A stretch of DNA of 64,000 bases from Ruminococcus sp. UBA1394 (GTDB taxonomy: Bacteria > Bacillota > Clostridia > Oscillospirales > Ruminococcaceae): the NCBI GenBank assembly GCA_002305725.1, contig DBQM01000037.1:67604-131603 (forward strand). Reading direction: 5' to 3'. Of the stretch, positions 41,852 to 49,876 are shown piece by piece. The notes below the pieces were generated by a model. It was not told the DNA's origin and ran no database searches. It saw only the letters and a program-made list of their open reading frames with translations. The position numbers were made by a program, and so were the translations under genes. Every line of letters begins with the position of its first letter. The first letter of the stretch is position 1.

Positions 41852-42550
41852 ATGATGTTTTTCTATGATTATTACTGGCTTGTTTTAATACCTGTTATTG
41901 TGGCAATGATTGCCTCTGCCAATGTGAATTCAACCTATAAAAAGTATGAACGTGTGAGAAATTCAAGGGGTCTGACCGGAGAAATGGCTGCAAGAAAAAT
42001 CCTTGACGCAAACGGTCTTTACAATGTAAGGATAGAGCATATATCCGGCAGTCTTTCCGACCATTTCGACCCACGCTCAAACGTTGTAAGACTTTCCGAT
42101 TCGACCTACGCAAGCGCATCTGTGGCGGCTGTGGGGGTCGCGGCACACGAAGTCGGACACGCAATACAGTATGCAAAGGGTTATACGCCAATGAAAATCA
42201 GAAGTGCGGTAATACCACTTACAAATATTGGTTCGTCACTTTCTTACCCCCTTGTTATTTTAGGACTTGTTTTCAACTCGGCGCTGGGAGATCTGCTGGT
42301 TAATCTGGGAATAATACTCTTTCTGACAGTAGTAGTTTTCCAGTTTGCAACACTGTTTGTTGAGTTCAACGCAAGTTCAAGGGCAATGAAAACCCTTGAA
42401 AACGACCATATACTTGAAGGCAATGAGCTTTCCATGTCAAGAAAGGTTCTGACCGCTGCGGCGCTGACCTATGTTGCAGCACTTTTCACAGCAATAGTAA
42501 ACCTTTTAAGACTGCTGCTGATTGCCGGCAGAAGGAACAGGAACGATTAA
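41852..42550 (+). CDS. Membrane zinc metallopeptidase (YugP-like)
   Basis: A protein of about 232 residues with an N-terminal helix, an HExxH zinc motif (AAHEVGHAIQYA) and two or three further membrane helices, as in the PF04298 family. ATG 41852 is preferred to an upstream TTG. It is commonly located between fmt and rsmB in clostridia. Substrate unknown. Confidence 0.9.
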   Translation: MMFFYDYYWLVLIPVIVAMIASANVNSTYKKYERVRNSRGLTGEMAARKILDANGLYNVRIEHISGSLSDHFDPRSNVVRLSDSTYASASVAAVGVAAHEVGHAIQYAKGYTPMKIRSAVIPLTNIGSSLSYPLVILGLVFNSALGDLLVNLGIILFLTVVVFQFATLFVEFNASSRAMKTLENDHILEGNELSMSRKVLTAAALTYVAALFTAIVNLLRLLLIAGRRNRND

Positions 42551-43852
42551 ATGGCAGATGCAAGATATCAGGCTGTAAAGCTTCTGGGAAAAACATTCGG
42601 CAAAGGCGGTTATTCAAATATTCTCCTTGATAAGTCGCTGACAGAAAGTGGCATGGAGGAACGTGACAAAAGGCTCTGTTCTGCCATATATTACGGAGTA
42701 CTGGAAAGAAAAATAACTCTTGACCATATAATTTCCGGCTACTGCAAACAGAGTATCTCAAAGCTTCGTCCGGAGATTCTGAATATACTGCGGACCGGAA
42801 TTTACCAGCTTAAATTTATGGATTCCATACCGGACAGTGCGGCGGTGAACGAAAGCGTCAACCTCACAAAGAAAATGCGGCTGGGGAGTCTTTCCGGACT
42901 TGTAAACGGTATTCTTCGCAGCTTTATCCGTGACGGAAAAAATATAAAATATCCGCCCAATGAAACGGAAAGACTTTCGGTTGAATATTCCGTTCCGCAA
43001 TGGCTTGTGAAAATGCTTGCGGATAACTACGGCAAAACCGGTCTTTCCCTTGTTGAAACATCTGTGGGCACTCCTCCGGTTACAGCAAGAATTAATACGG
43101 CAGCTTTCAGCCGTGAGGAAATTCTGGAGAAAATACAAACTCTTGAACCAAAGGAAACATTCCTTGAAAACTGCTTTGAAATAAGCGGTTCGGATATTAC
43201 TGAAACTGAGGCGTTTAAAAGGGGTATGTTTCACGTTCAGGATATAGCGTCACAGCTTTGCTGTAAGGCGCTTTCTCCGTCGGAAAATGATGTGGTGTTT
43301 GACCTTTGCGCCGCACCGGGAGGCAAGACCTTTACTCTTGCAGAGATAATGAACGGCAAGGGAAAAATTTACTCCTTTGACCTCCATGAAAACAGGGTAA
43401 AGTTGATACAGTCGGGAGCGAAACGACTGAAACTCGAAAATATTACGGCAATGACCGGAAATGCCGCAGAATTTAATGCGGAGCTGCCTCAAGCCGATAA
43501 AATTTTATGCGACGTGCCATGTTCCGGACTGGGAGTTATAAGGCGCAAGCCGGAGATAAAATATAAATCTCCCGAAGAATTTGACAGATTGCCGGAAATA
43601 CAGTACAATATACTTGAAAATGCGTCACGCTATCTGAAAAAGGGCGGCGAGCTGATTTACTCCACCTGCACTGTCAATCCGGCGGAAAATGCGGAAGTGG
43701 TTGACAGATTTCTTGAAAACCACACGGAATTTAAGGGAGTAAGCTTTCTTGAGGAATACGGCGCGCCTTTCGGTACATACAAGGCAACGCTGTTCCCGGA
43801 GCATTTCGGAAGCGACGGATTTTTTATTTCAAAGCTTGTAAAAACGGAGTAG
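42551..43852 (+). CDS. rsmB: 16S rRNA m5C967 methyltransferase
   Basis: A 433-residue SAM methyltransferase. An N-terminal NusB-like RNA-binding domain (about 1-140) is followed by the Rossmann domain with CAAPGGKTF (SAM site), CDVPCSGLGVIRRKPE (catalytic Cys) and YSTCTVNPAEN (second Cys). Its start abuts the stop of the peptidase gene. Confidence 0.95.
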   Translation: MADARYQAVKLLGKTFGKGGYSNILLDKSLTESGMEERDKRLCSAIYYGVLERKITLDHIISGYCKQSISKLRPEILNILRTGIYQLKFMDSIPDSAAVNESVNLTKKMRLGSLSGLVNGILRSFIRDGKNIKYPPNETERLSVEYSVPQWLVKMLADNYGKTGLSLVETSVGTPPVTARINTAAFSREEILEKIQTLEPKETFLENCFEISGSDITETEAFKRGMFHVQDIASQLCCKALSPSENDVVFDLCAAPGGKTFTLAEIMNGKGKIYSFDLHENRVKLIQSGAKRLKLENITAMTGNAAEFNAELPQADKILCDVPCSGLGVIRRKPEIKYKSPEEFDRLPEIQYNILENASRYLKKGGELIYSTCTVNPAENAEVVDRFLENHTEFKGVSFLEEYGAPFGTYKATLFPEHFGSDGFFISKLVKTE

Positions 43853-43858
43853 GATAAT

Positions 43859-44887
43859 TTGGAAAAAATTGATATACTTTCACTTAGTCTGGCTGAACTT
43901 GAAACAAAGATTCTCAGCATGGGTGAAAAGAAATTCAGGGCAAAGCAGATTTTTGAGTGGCTGCACGTCAAAAAGGTCCGGTCTTTTGATGAAATGAGTA
44001 ATCTATCTGTACAATTTCGTGAGAGGTTGTCCGGAGAATTTTGTATAAATCAACTATTTGTTGCAAGAAGACTTGAATCAGACATAGATAATACTGTAAA
44101 ATATCTGTATAGGCTTTCTGACGGCTGTTTTGTTGAGACAGTTCTGATGGAATATAAGCACGGAATGAGCCTTTGCGTGTCAACACAGGTTGGCTGTAAA
44201 ATGGGGTGCAGGTTCTGTGCGTCAACTATTGCAGGATTTGAAAGAAACCTTGAACCGTCCGAGATTTTAGGACAGGTTTATGAAACAGAAAGGGACAGCG
44301 GCAAAAAGGTTTCCGGCATAGTTCTTATGGGAATCGGCGAACCGCTGGACAACTACAAAAACGTTCTGAAGTTTCTGGAACTTGTTTCAGCGCCGGAGGG
44401 GAATAATCTCAGCCTGCGCCATGTTACCCTTTCCACCTGCGGAATCGTTCCGAAAATCAGAGAGCTTGCAGATTTAAGGCTTGGTCTTACTCTTTCAGTT
44501 TCGCTCCATTGTCCGGACGACAAGGGAAGAAGTGAGATAATGCCTGTGAACAATGTGTATAATATAAGTGAGCTTATGAGCGCAACACGGGAATATATAG
44601 AAAAAACCGGTCGGAGAGTTACTTATGAGTACGCTGTTATAGACGGTGTAAACTCTGACAGAAAAAGCGCTCAGAAACTGGCGTCACTTCTGCATGGCAT
44701 AAACTGTCATGTGAATCTGATACCGGTAAATGCAGTTAAAGAGAGAAATTATAAATCGAGCCGCGGCTCTGCGCTGAGATTTTCAGAGTATCTGACAGAA
44801 ATGGGGATAAATTCCACCGTCAGAAGAACTCTTGGAAGTGATATAAATGCAGCGTGCGGGCAGCTGCGGCGTGAGGCGTCAGAATAA
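43859..44887 (+). CDS. rlmN: Dual 23S rRNA/tRNA adenine C2-methyltransferase
   Basis: A 342-residue radical SAM enzyme with the CxxxCxxC cluster GCKMGCRFC and LMGIGEPLDNY. The start is TTG at 43859, preceded by GGAG/AGGA, giving a typical N-terminus (MEKIDILSLSLAEL). The C-terminal ACGQLRREA holds the second mechanistic cysteine. Confidence 0.95.
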   Translation: MEKIDILSLSLAELETKILSMGEKKFRAKQIFEWLHVKKVRSFDEMSNLSVQFRERLSGEFCINQLFVARRLESDIDNTVKYLYRLSDGCFVETVLMEYKHGMSLCVSTQVGCKMGCRFCASTIAGFERNLEPSEILGQVYETERDSGKKVSGIVLMGIGEPLDNYKNVLKFLELVSAPEGNNLSLRHVTLSTCGIVPKIRELADLRLGLTLSVSLHCPDDKGRSEIMPVNNVYNISELMSATREYIEKTGRRVTYEYAVIDGVNSDRKSAQKLASLLHGINCHVNLIPVNAVKERNYKSSRGSALRFSEYLTEMGINSTVRRTLGSDINAACGQLRREASE

Positions 44888-44910
44888 AGGATATGTGAGA
44901 GGTGAAAGGT

Positions 44911-45636
44911 ATGAAGTATGTCAGCGATACAGATATCGGTCTGGTGAGGGAAGAAAATCAGGATATTGTCAGGGTTGAGGAATATTACGGCAATGTTCTC
45001 GCCGTTGTCTGTGACGGAATGGGAGGAGAACGTTCCGGACAGGACGCCAGCCGTATTGCAATAAATGAGGTGTTCAGCCGGTTCAGTTCCGGTTTTTCGC
45101 CGGAGATGGACACAATATCTGTCAGACAGCTTATGACAGCTTCAATATCTGCCGCCAATTCCATTGTCTATACGACAGCAAGAATGAACTACAGAAGCTT
45201 CGGCATGGGTACGACCTGTGTTGCAGTTTATATAGATGACAAATATATATATATAGCAAATGTCGGTGACAGCCGTGCTTACTATATGGACAGCACCGGA
45301 CTTCACCAGATAACAACCGACCATACCTTTGTAAATCTTCTGCTTATGCAGGGGAAAATCGAGCCGGAAGAGGTTCACACACACCCTAAAAGGAATATGC
45401 TTACAAAGGCTGTGGGCGTTGAAAGAGTTGTGGTACCCGATTTCTTCAGAATGAAACGTGAGAAAAATTTCACGATTCTTCTTTGTTCTGACGGATTGTC
45501 GGGATATTGCAGTGACAGCGAAATATATGAAGTAATGAGCAAAACCCCCCTTGAGGAAATGTCAAAAGCTCTTATCGACCTTGCTCTGAGCAAGGGAGGC
45601 AGAGATAATATTACACTTGCAGTAATAACAGACTGA
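44911..45636 (+). CDS. prpC: PP2C-family protein phosphatase
   Basis: A 241-residue Mn/Mg-dependent Ser/Thr phosphatase that opposes the kinase encoded next. Motifs are DTDIGLVREENQD, CDGMGGERSGQDAS, NVGDSRAYY, CSDGLSGY and GGRDNITLAVI. ATG 44911 with AGAGG upstream is preferred to GTG 44902. Separated from prkC by a family B repeat. Confidence 0.95.
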   Translation: MKYVSDTDIGLVREENQDIVRVEEYYGNVLAVVCDGMGGERSGQDASRIAINEVFSRFSSGFSPEMDTISVRQLMTASISAANSIVYTTARMNYRSFGMGTTCVAVYIDDKYIYIANVGDSRAYYMDSTGLHQITTDHTFVNLLLMQGKIEPEEVHTHPKRNMLTKAVGVERVVVPDFFRMKREKNFTILLCSDGLSGYCSDSEIYEVMSKTPLEEMSKALIDLALSKGGRDNITLAVITD

Positions 45637-45638
45637 TT

Positions 45639-45770
45639 TATAGTAAACGAAAAAATATTTTTCGTTTACTATTTGCCGATACGCAAGGAGCTTACGAAGT
45701 AAGCGAATATGCGAGGCATTTCAAATTATTTGTTATAGTGAATTTCAAATTATTTTTGACGTTCACTATA
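45639..45770. repeat. Family B structured repeat (132 bp), copy 1
   Basis: It starts TATAGTAAAC and ends GTTCACTATA, and contains three consecutive hairpins. It has the same length, order and orientation as 63419-63550. It lies between prpC and prkC, where it could affect expression of the kinase. Non-coding. Confidence 0.85.
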
Positions 45771-45792
45771 ATTACAGGAGTGGAGAGAATAG

Positions 45793-47973
45793 ATGGATAA
45801 GAACATAGGAAAGAAGCTTGACGGACGTTATGAAATCACAGAGCTTATCGGCGAAGGCGGAATGGCTGACGTCTATAAGGCTGTTGACGTTGTGGACAAC
45901 AAGGTAGTTGCCGTTAAGATACTGAAAAAGGAATTTGCAGAGAGCGAAGAATTTCTGAGAAGATTCAGAAATGAATCAAAGGCAATTGCTGTTTTGTCAC
46001 ACCCTAACATTGTAAAAATTTATGATGTGGGATTTTCTGAGAAAATACAGTTTATCGTCATGGAATACATTGACGGTATAACTCTGAAAGAATACATGGA
46101 AAACGAGCGTGTTTTAAGCTGGAAGGACGCTGTTCATTTCGTAACGCAGATTCTCAGAGCTTTGCAGCACGCACATGAGCGCGGTATCGTTCACAGGGAT
46201 ATCAAGCCGCAGAATATCATGATGTTTACTGACGGAACAATAAAGGTCATGGATTTCGGCATTGCAAAATTTGCAAGAGAAGAGGGAAAGACAGCAACCG
46301 ACCAGGCTATCGGTACTGTTCACTACATCAGTCCGGAACAGGCAAGAGGGGATATTACTGACGCCAAGAGTGACCTCTATTCTGTGGGTGTAATGCTCTA
46401 TGAGATGCTGACAGGTCAGAAGCCTTTTGATACTGACAATCCGGTTTCCATTGCAGTTATGCATATGCATAATATCGCAGAGCTGCCGAGAAGAATTAAT
46501 CCGGACATTCCGCTGCCGCTGGAGGAAATCATTGTTCATGCAATGGAAAAGAATCCTGCGGACAGATATCAGACTGCCCTTGAAATGCTCAGAGATATAG
46601 ACCGTTTCAAGGCTGACCCGGACGTTCATTTCGGTTACATTACAAACCAGCCGGAACAGGATATGAAAACAAGATATTTTGCTGCTGTAAATGACGAAGT
46701 CCCGGAAGATTTTCCTGAGGAGGACTATACCAACGGAAATGATGAGATATACAGCGAAAATGATGTTTACGGCGATACTTATGACGAGGACTACGACTTT
46801 GACGAGGAACCGGAAAAGAAAAAATCCCTTTTCGTACCTGTTCTTTCAGCGGTCACCGTTGTAGTTATCATGGTTGCAGTATTCTTTATTGCAACACTTA
46901 TAAAGAATATGTTTACTGAGGACAAGACAACTTCCTCTGAATTTGCTATGCCGAACCTTGTAGGAATGGACTACAACCAGGCTGTTGAGGCGTATCCGAA
47001 GCTTGATATTCAGGTTGATTCAACAGAATGGTCCGAGCTTGAAAAGGATAAGATTTTCTATCAGAGCGTACCGGAGGGCGACGGCGTAAAGAAAGGCGAG
47101 ATAATCAAGGTAAAGGTAAGCCTTGGTGCGAAGACAGTCAAAGTGCCGAACGTTATCAATTACCACTACAAGACCGCTGAGGAGGCTCTCCGTGCAGACG
47201 GACTTGAAGTAGAGTTCAAATATCAGGAAAACAATGATGTTGAAGAAGAAATAGTCTTTGACACAGAACCGGGCGCACTGGAAGAAGTTGCTCCGGGTAC
47301 GACTGTTCTTGTGTATGTAAGCAAGGGCAAGGATGTTGAAGAAATCGAAATGGAAAGCTTTATCGGCAAGAAGATTGAGGACGCAAAGGTACAGTGCGGT
47401 ATCTGGGGACTGAGCGTCAAGACCGAGAAGAAGGATTCCAGCAAGGAAGAGGGAACGATTCTTGAACAGAGTATCGAAGAAGGCGAAAAAGTTCCGGCTG
47501 ATTCGACTATCACCTTTGTTGTCAGCACAGGCAAGGAGCCGGAAGGAACTGTTGACATGACCTTCTACTTCCCGGGAGATTCCACAGGAAGATTTACAAT
47601 CAGCGGATATCAGAACAATGTAAAGATATTTGAAAGCTTTACACTTTCAGCTGATTACTCAAAGGAAAATCCTATTTCCGTAACAGGAAAGGGCAATGAT
47701 GTTGATGTAACAATGGTTCTTACCAACCTCAGCAACAATATGACAGCAGTTTTAGGCAAGTATAATATGAACTTTGAGGAGGGAACTTTCTCGACCATTT
47801 CAGAGGATATTGACCTTGCATTCATAACTGTTGACGGAATGTATAAGGCGCCCGAACCGGAGCCGGAACCGGAACCTGCACCGGCGCCGGAACCCGAGCC
47901 GGAAACTGAAGCACCGCAGGCAGATGACAGCAGTTCGGATGATGCTGAGTCTGAAGATGGAGCGGAAGAATGA
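45793..47973 (+). CDS. prkC: PASTA-domain Ser/Thr protein kinase
   Basis: A 726-residue membrane kinase that senses peptidoglycan fragments. The kinase domain (1-275) has Lys42, HRDIKPQN (134-141) and DFG (154-156). An acidic linker leads to a transmembrane helix (about 347-370). Three PASTA repeats follow (about 382-445, 448-515 and 519-585), then a beta-rich domain and a low-complexity Pro/Glu tail (PEPEPEPAPAPEPEPE). The tail is an unusual ending that may reach into the wall. Paired with the prpC phosphatase. Confidence 0.96.
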   Translation: MDKNIGKKLDGRYEITELIGEGGMADVYKAVDVVDNKVVAVKILKKEFAESEEFLRRFRNESKAIAVLSHPNIVKIYDVGFSEKIQFIVMEYIDGITLKEYMENERVLSWKDAVHFVTQILRALQHAHERGIVHRDIKPQNIMMFTDGTIKVMDFGIAKFAREEGKTATDQAIGTVHYISPEQARGDITDAKSDLYSVGVMLYEMLTGQKPFDTDNPVSIAVMHMHNIAELPRRINPDIPLPLEEIIVHAMEKNPADRYQTALEMLRDIDRFKADPDVHFGYITNQPEQDMKTRYFAAVNDEVPEDFPEEDYTNGNDEIYSENDVYGDTYDEDYDFDEEPEKKKSLFVPVLSAVTVVVIMVAVFFIATLIKNMFTEDKTTSSEFAMPNLVGMDYNQAVEAYPKLDIQVDSTEWSELEKDKIFYQSVPEGDGVKKGEIIKVKVSLGAKTVKVPNVINYHYKTAEEALRADGLEVEFKYQENNDVEEEIVFDTEPGALEEVAPGTTVLVYVSKGKDVEEIEMESFIGKKIEDAKVQCGIWGLSVKTEKKDSSKEEGTILEQSIEEGEKVPADSTITFVVSTGKEPEGTVDMTFYFPGDSTGRFTISGYQNNVKIFESFTLSADYSKENPISVTGKGNDVDVTMVLTNLSNNMTAVLGKYNMNFEEGTFSTISEDIDLAFITVDGMYKAPEPEPEPEPAPAPEPEPETEAPQADDSSSDDAESEDGAEE

Positions 47974-48830
47974 GGGGCATTATAACAAAATCAATCGGAG
48001 GACTCTATCTTGCAGAGTCCTCCGACGGTGTATATGAATGTCATGCAAGGGGAATTTTCAGAAAGCGCGGGATATCTCCGGCGGTAGGGGATAATGTTGA
48101 ATTTGAAAACGGAGTAATAACTGAAATTTACGAGAGGAAAAACAGTCTTATCAGACCGCCTCTTGCGAATCTTGATTACCTTGTTTTTGTGGTATCCGTT
48201 TCCCAGCCGTCGCCTAATCTGCTTTTGCTGGACAAGTTTATCGCTGTTTCGGAATATCAGAAAATCGAACCTGTCATTGCGGTAACGAAAATTGATATTG
48301 AAAGCTGTGAAAACATAGTTTCCATATATAACAATGTGGGTATAACTGTTCTGACAATTGATTACAGCAGACAAGACCCGGCGGCAGAGATTAGGGAACT
48401 GCTGAAAGATAAGATAAGCGCATTTACCGGTAACAGCGGCGCCGGAAAGTCAACCCTTTTAAATGCAATATGCAGCAACTTTGAAATTCCTACAGGTGAG
48501 ATAAGCAAAAAGCTTGGCAGAGGACGCCACACAACACGCCATGCAGAGCTTTACAAGCTGCCTTGGGGCGGCTATATTGCCGATACTCCCGGTTTCTCGA
48601 CCTTTGAAACTGACAAATACAGCATAATAAAAAAAGAAGAACTCAGCGGCTGTTTCCGTGAGTTTGAACAGTATGAGGGAGAATGCAGATTCCGTGACTG
48701 CTCTCATACAAAGGAAAAGGGCTGCCGTGTCATTGAGGCTGTTGCAGAGGGAAAAATCGCAAAGTCACGCCATGAAAGCTACTGCGCTATGTATGAGGAC
48801 GCAAAAAAAATCAGGGAATGGGAGCTTTGA
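47970..48830 (+). CDS. rsgA: Ribosome small-subunit GTPase RsgA
   Basis: A 286-residue circularly permuted GTPase for 30S maturation. An OB fold precedes the G domain with VTKID, GNSGAGKSTL and DTPGFS, in permuted order. The zinc motif CRFRDCSHTKEKGC lies near the C-terminus. It overlaps prkC by four bases. The rpe gene that often follows is missing; thiN comes next. Confidence 0.96.
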   Translation: MRGIITKSIGGLYLAESSDGVYECHARGIFRKRGISPAVGDNVEFENGVITEIYERKNSLIRPPLANLDYLVFVVSVSQPSPNLLLLDKFIAVSEYQKIEPVIAVTKIDIESCENIVSIYNNVGITVLTIDYSRQDPAAEIRELLKDKISAFTGNSGAGKSTLLNAICSNFEIPTGEISKKLGRGRHTTRHAELYKLPWGGYIADTPGFSTFETDKYSIIKKEELSGCFREFEQYEGECRFRDCSHTKEKGCRVIEAVAEGKIAKSRHESYCAMYEDAKKIREWEL

Positions 48831-48835
48831 GGATA

Positions 48836-49474
48836 ATGCAGAATAAGAAATGCTATATATTTGCAGGTTCGCCGGACGCTAAGTGCAGCGGTGTGGTATT
48901 TGACAAAAACAGGTACGTTATCTGTGCAGACGGGGGATATGCCCTTGCAAAAAAAATGGATATAGTACCAGACGTTATAATCGGCGATTTTGACACATAT
49001 CAGAAACAGCTGCCCGCCGACTGTGAAATCATAAAATATCCGGCTGATAAGGACGATACTGATACTATGCTTGCGGTAAAGCTGGCGCTGGAGAGAGGGT
49101 ACAAAAATATAGTTATCTGCGGAGCAATAGGCGGACGTCTTGACCACACCTTTGCAAATATCCAGACTCTCAGATATATCATGAAACACGGCGGAAACGG
49201 TGAGCTTGCCGGTGACGGCAGCTTTGCCACAATGCAGGGACCCGGCGTCAAGGTATATAACCGCATAAACGGGTATTACTTTTCTCTTTTTTCCTTCACA
49301 GAGGAATGCAGCGGCATTACAGCGACAGGTTTTAAGTACCCTTTGAAAAACGCCGTTTTAAAGAACAGCTTTCCTTTGGGTATCAGCAATATGGTAACCG
49401 GAAAATCCGGAGTGATATCACTTGAAAAAGGCATTCTTCTGGTTATTTTTTCAAAAGATATGAACCAAAACTGA
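48836..49474 (+). CDS. thiN: Thiamine pyrophosphokinase
   Basis: A 212-residue enzyme that converts thiamine to thiamine diphosphate. It shows CADGGYALAKKM, PDVIIGDFDTY, KDDTDTMLAVKLAL and GAIGGRLDHTFANIQTL, all family motifs. ATG 48836 follows GAGGATA; the longer frame starts inside rsgA. It precedes spoVM as in Bacillus. Confidence 0.94.
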   Translation: MQNKKCYIFAGSPDAKCSGVVFDKNRYVICADGGYALAKKMDIVPDVIIGDFDTYQKQLPADCEIIKYPADKDDTDTMLAVKLALERGYKNIVICGAIGGRLDHTFANIQTLRYIMKHGGNGELAGDGSFATMQGPGVKVYNRINGYYFSLFSFTEECSGITATGFKYPLKNAVLKNSFPLGISNMVTGKSGVISLEKGILLVIFSKDMNQN

Positions 49475-49522
49475 AAAAATGAATATAATACAATATAAAT
49501 CTTTTCAGCGGAGGTATGCAAT

Positions 49523-49612
49523 ATGAAAATTGTAGTAATCAAGAGTCCAAAGCTTCTGTCCGGTTTTTTAAGGTTTATTTTCAAAATCAAAAAAGAGGAA
49601 GAAACGGAGTAA
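49523..49612 (+). CDS. spoVM: Stage V sporulation protein SpoVM
   Basis: A 29-residue amphipathic peptide: KIVVIKSPKLLSGFLRF, then IFKIKKEEETE. Against Bacillus SpoVM it keeps Ile6, Lys7, Pro9, Lys10, Leu12, Gly14, Phe15 and Arg17, including the residues needed for binding the curved forespore membrane. GGAGG lies ten bases before ATG. Its position after rsgA-thiN is the conserved Firmicute location. It implies that this lineage has, or recently had, an endospore pathway. It is too short for common gene finders. Confidence 0.85.
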   Translation: MKIVVIKSPKLLSGFLRFIFKIKKEEETE

Positions 49613-49650
49613 AAAGACATTATCTCAAAAGAAGTTCATTATCAAGTATA

Positions 49651-49712
49651 CGGGCGAGCAATGCTCGCCCCTACGATAGCGCATTTGTGTAGGGGCGACC
49701 ACTGGTCGCCCG
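49651..49712. repeat. Family D REP-like pair, copy 1
   Basis: Palindrome GGGCGAGCAATGCTCGCCC followed by CTAC, then, after about 14 bases, GTAG plus the second palindrome (GACC type, one mismatch). It lies in the otherwise empty 264-base gap between spoVM and recJ. Confidence 0.85.
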
Positions 49713-49876
49713 ATATTTTAAGGTTTTGAAAGCCAGATATTATGCCTTTTGGGGTACGTGGAGGGCGCAGTCCATTACAAAAATTTGTTTCGGTATTCCT
49801 TAATATTTAGTTCTTGTATTTTCTGCTCAGAAATGCTATAATATAATGTGAAAACTAATGACGGGAATGGTGTCCG

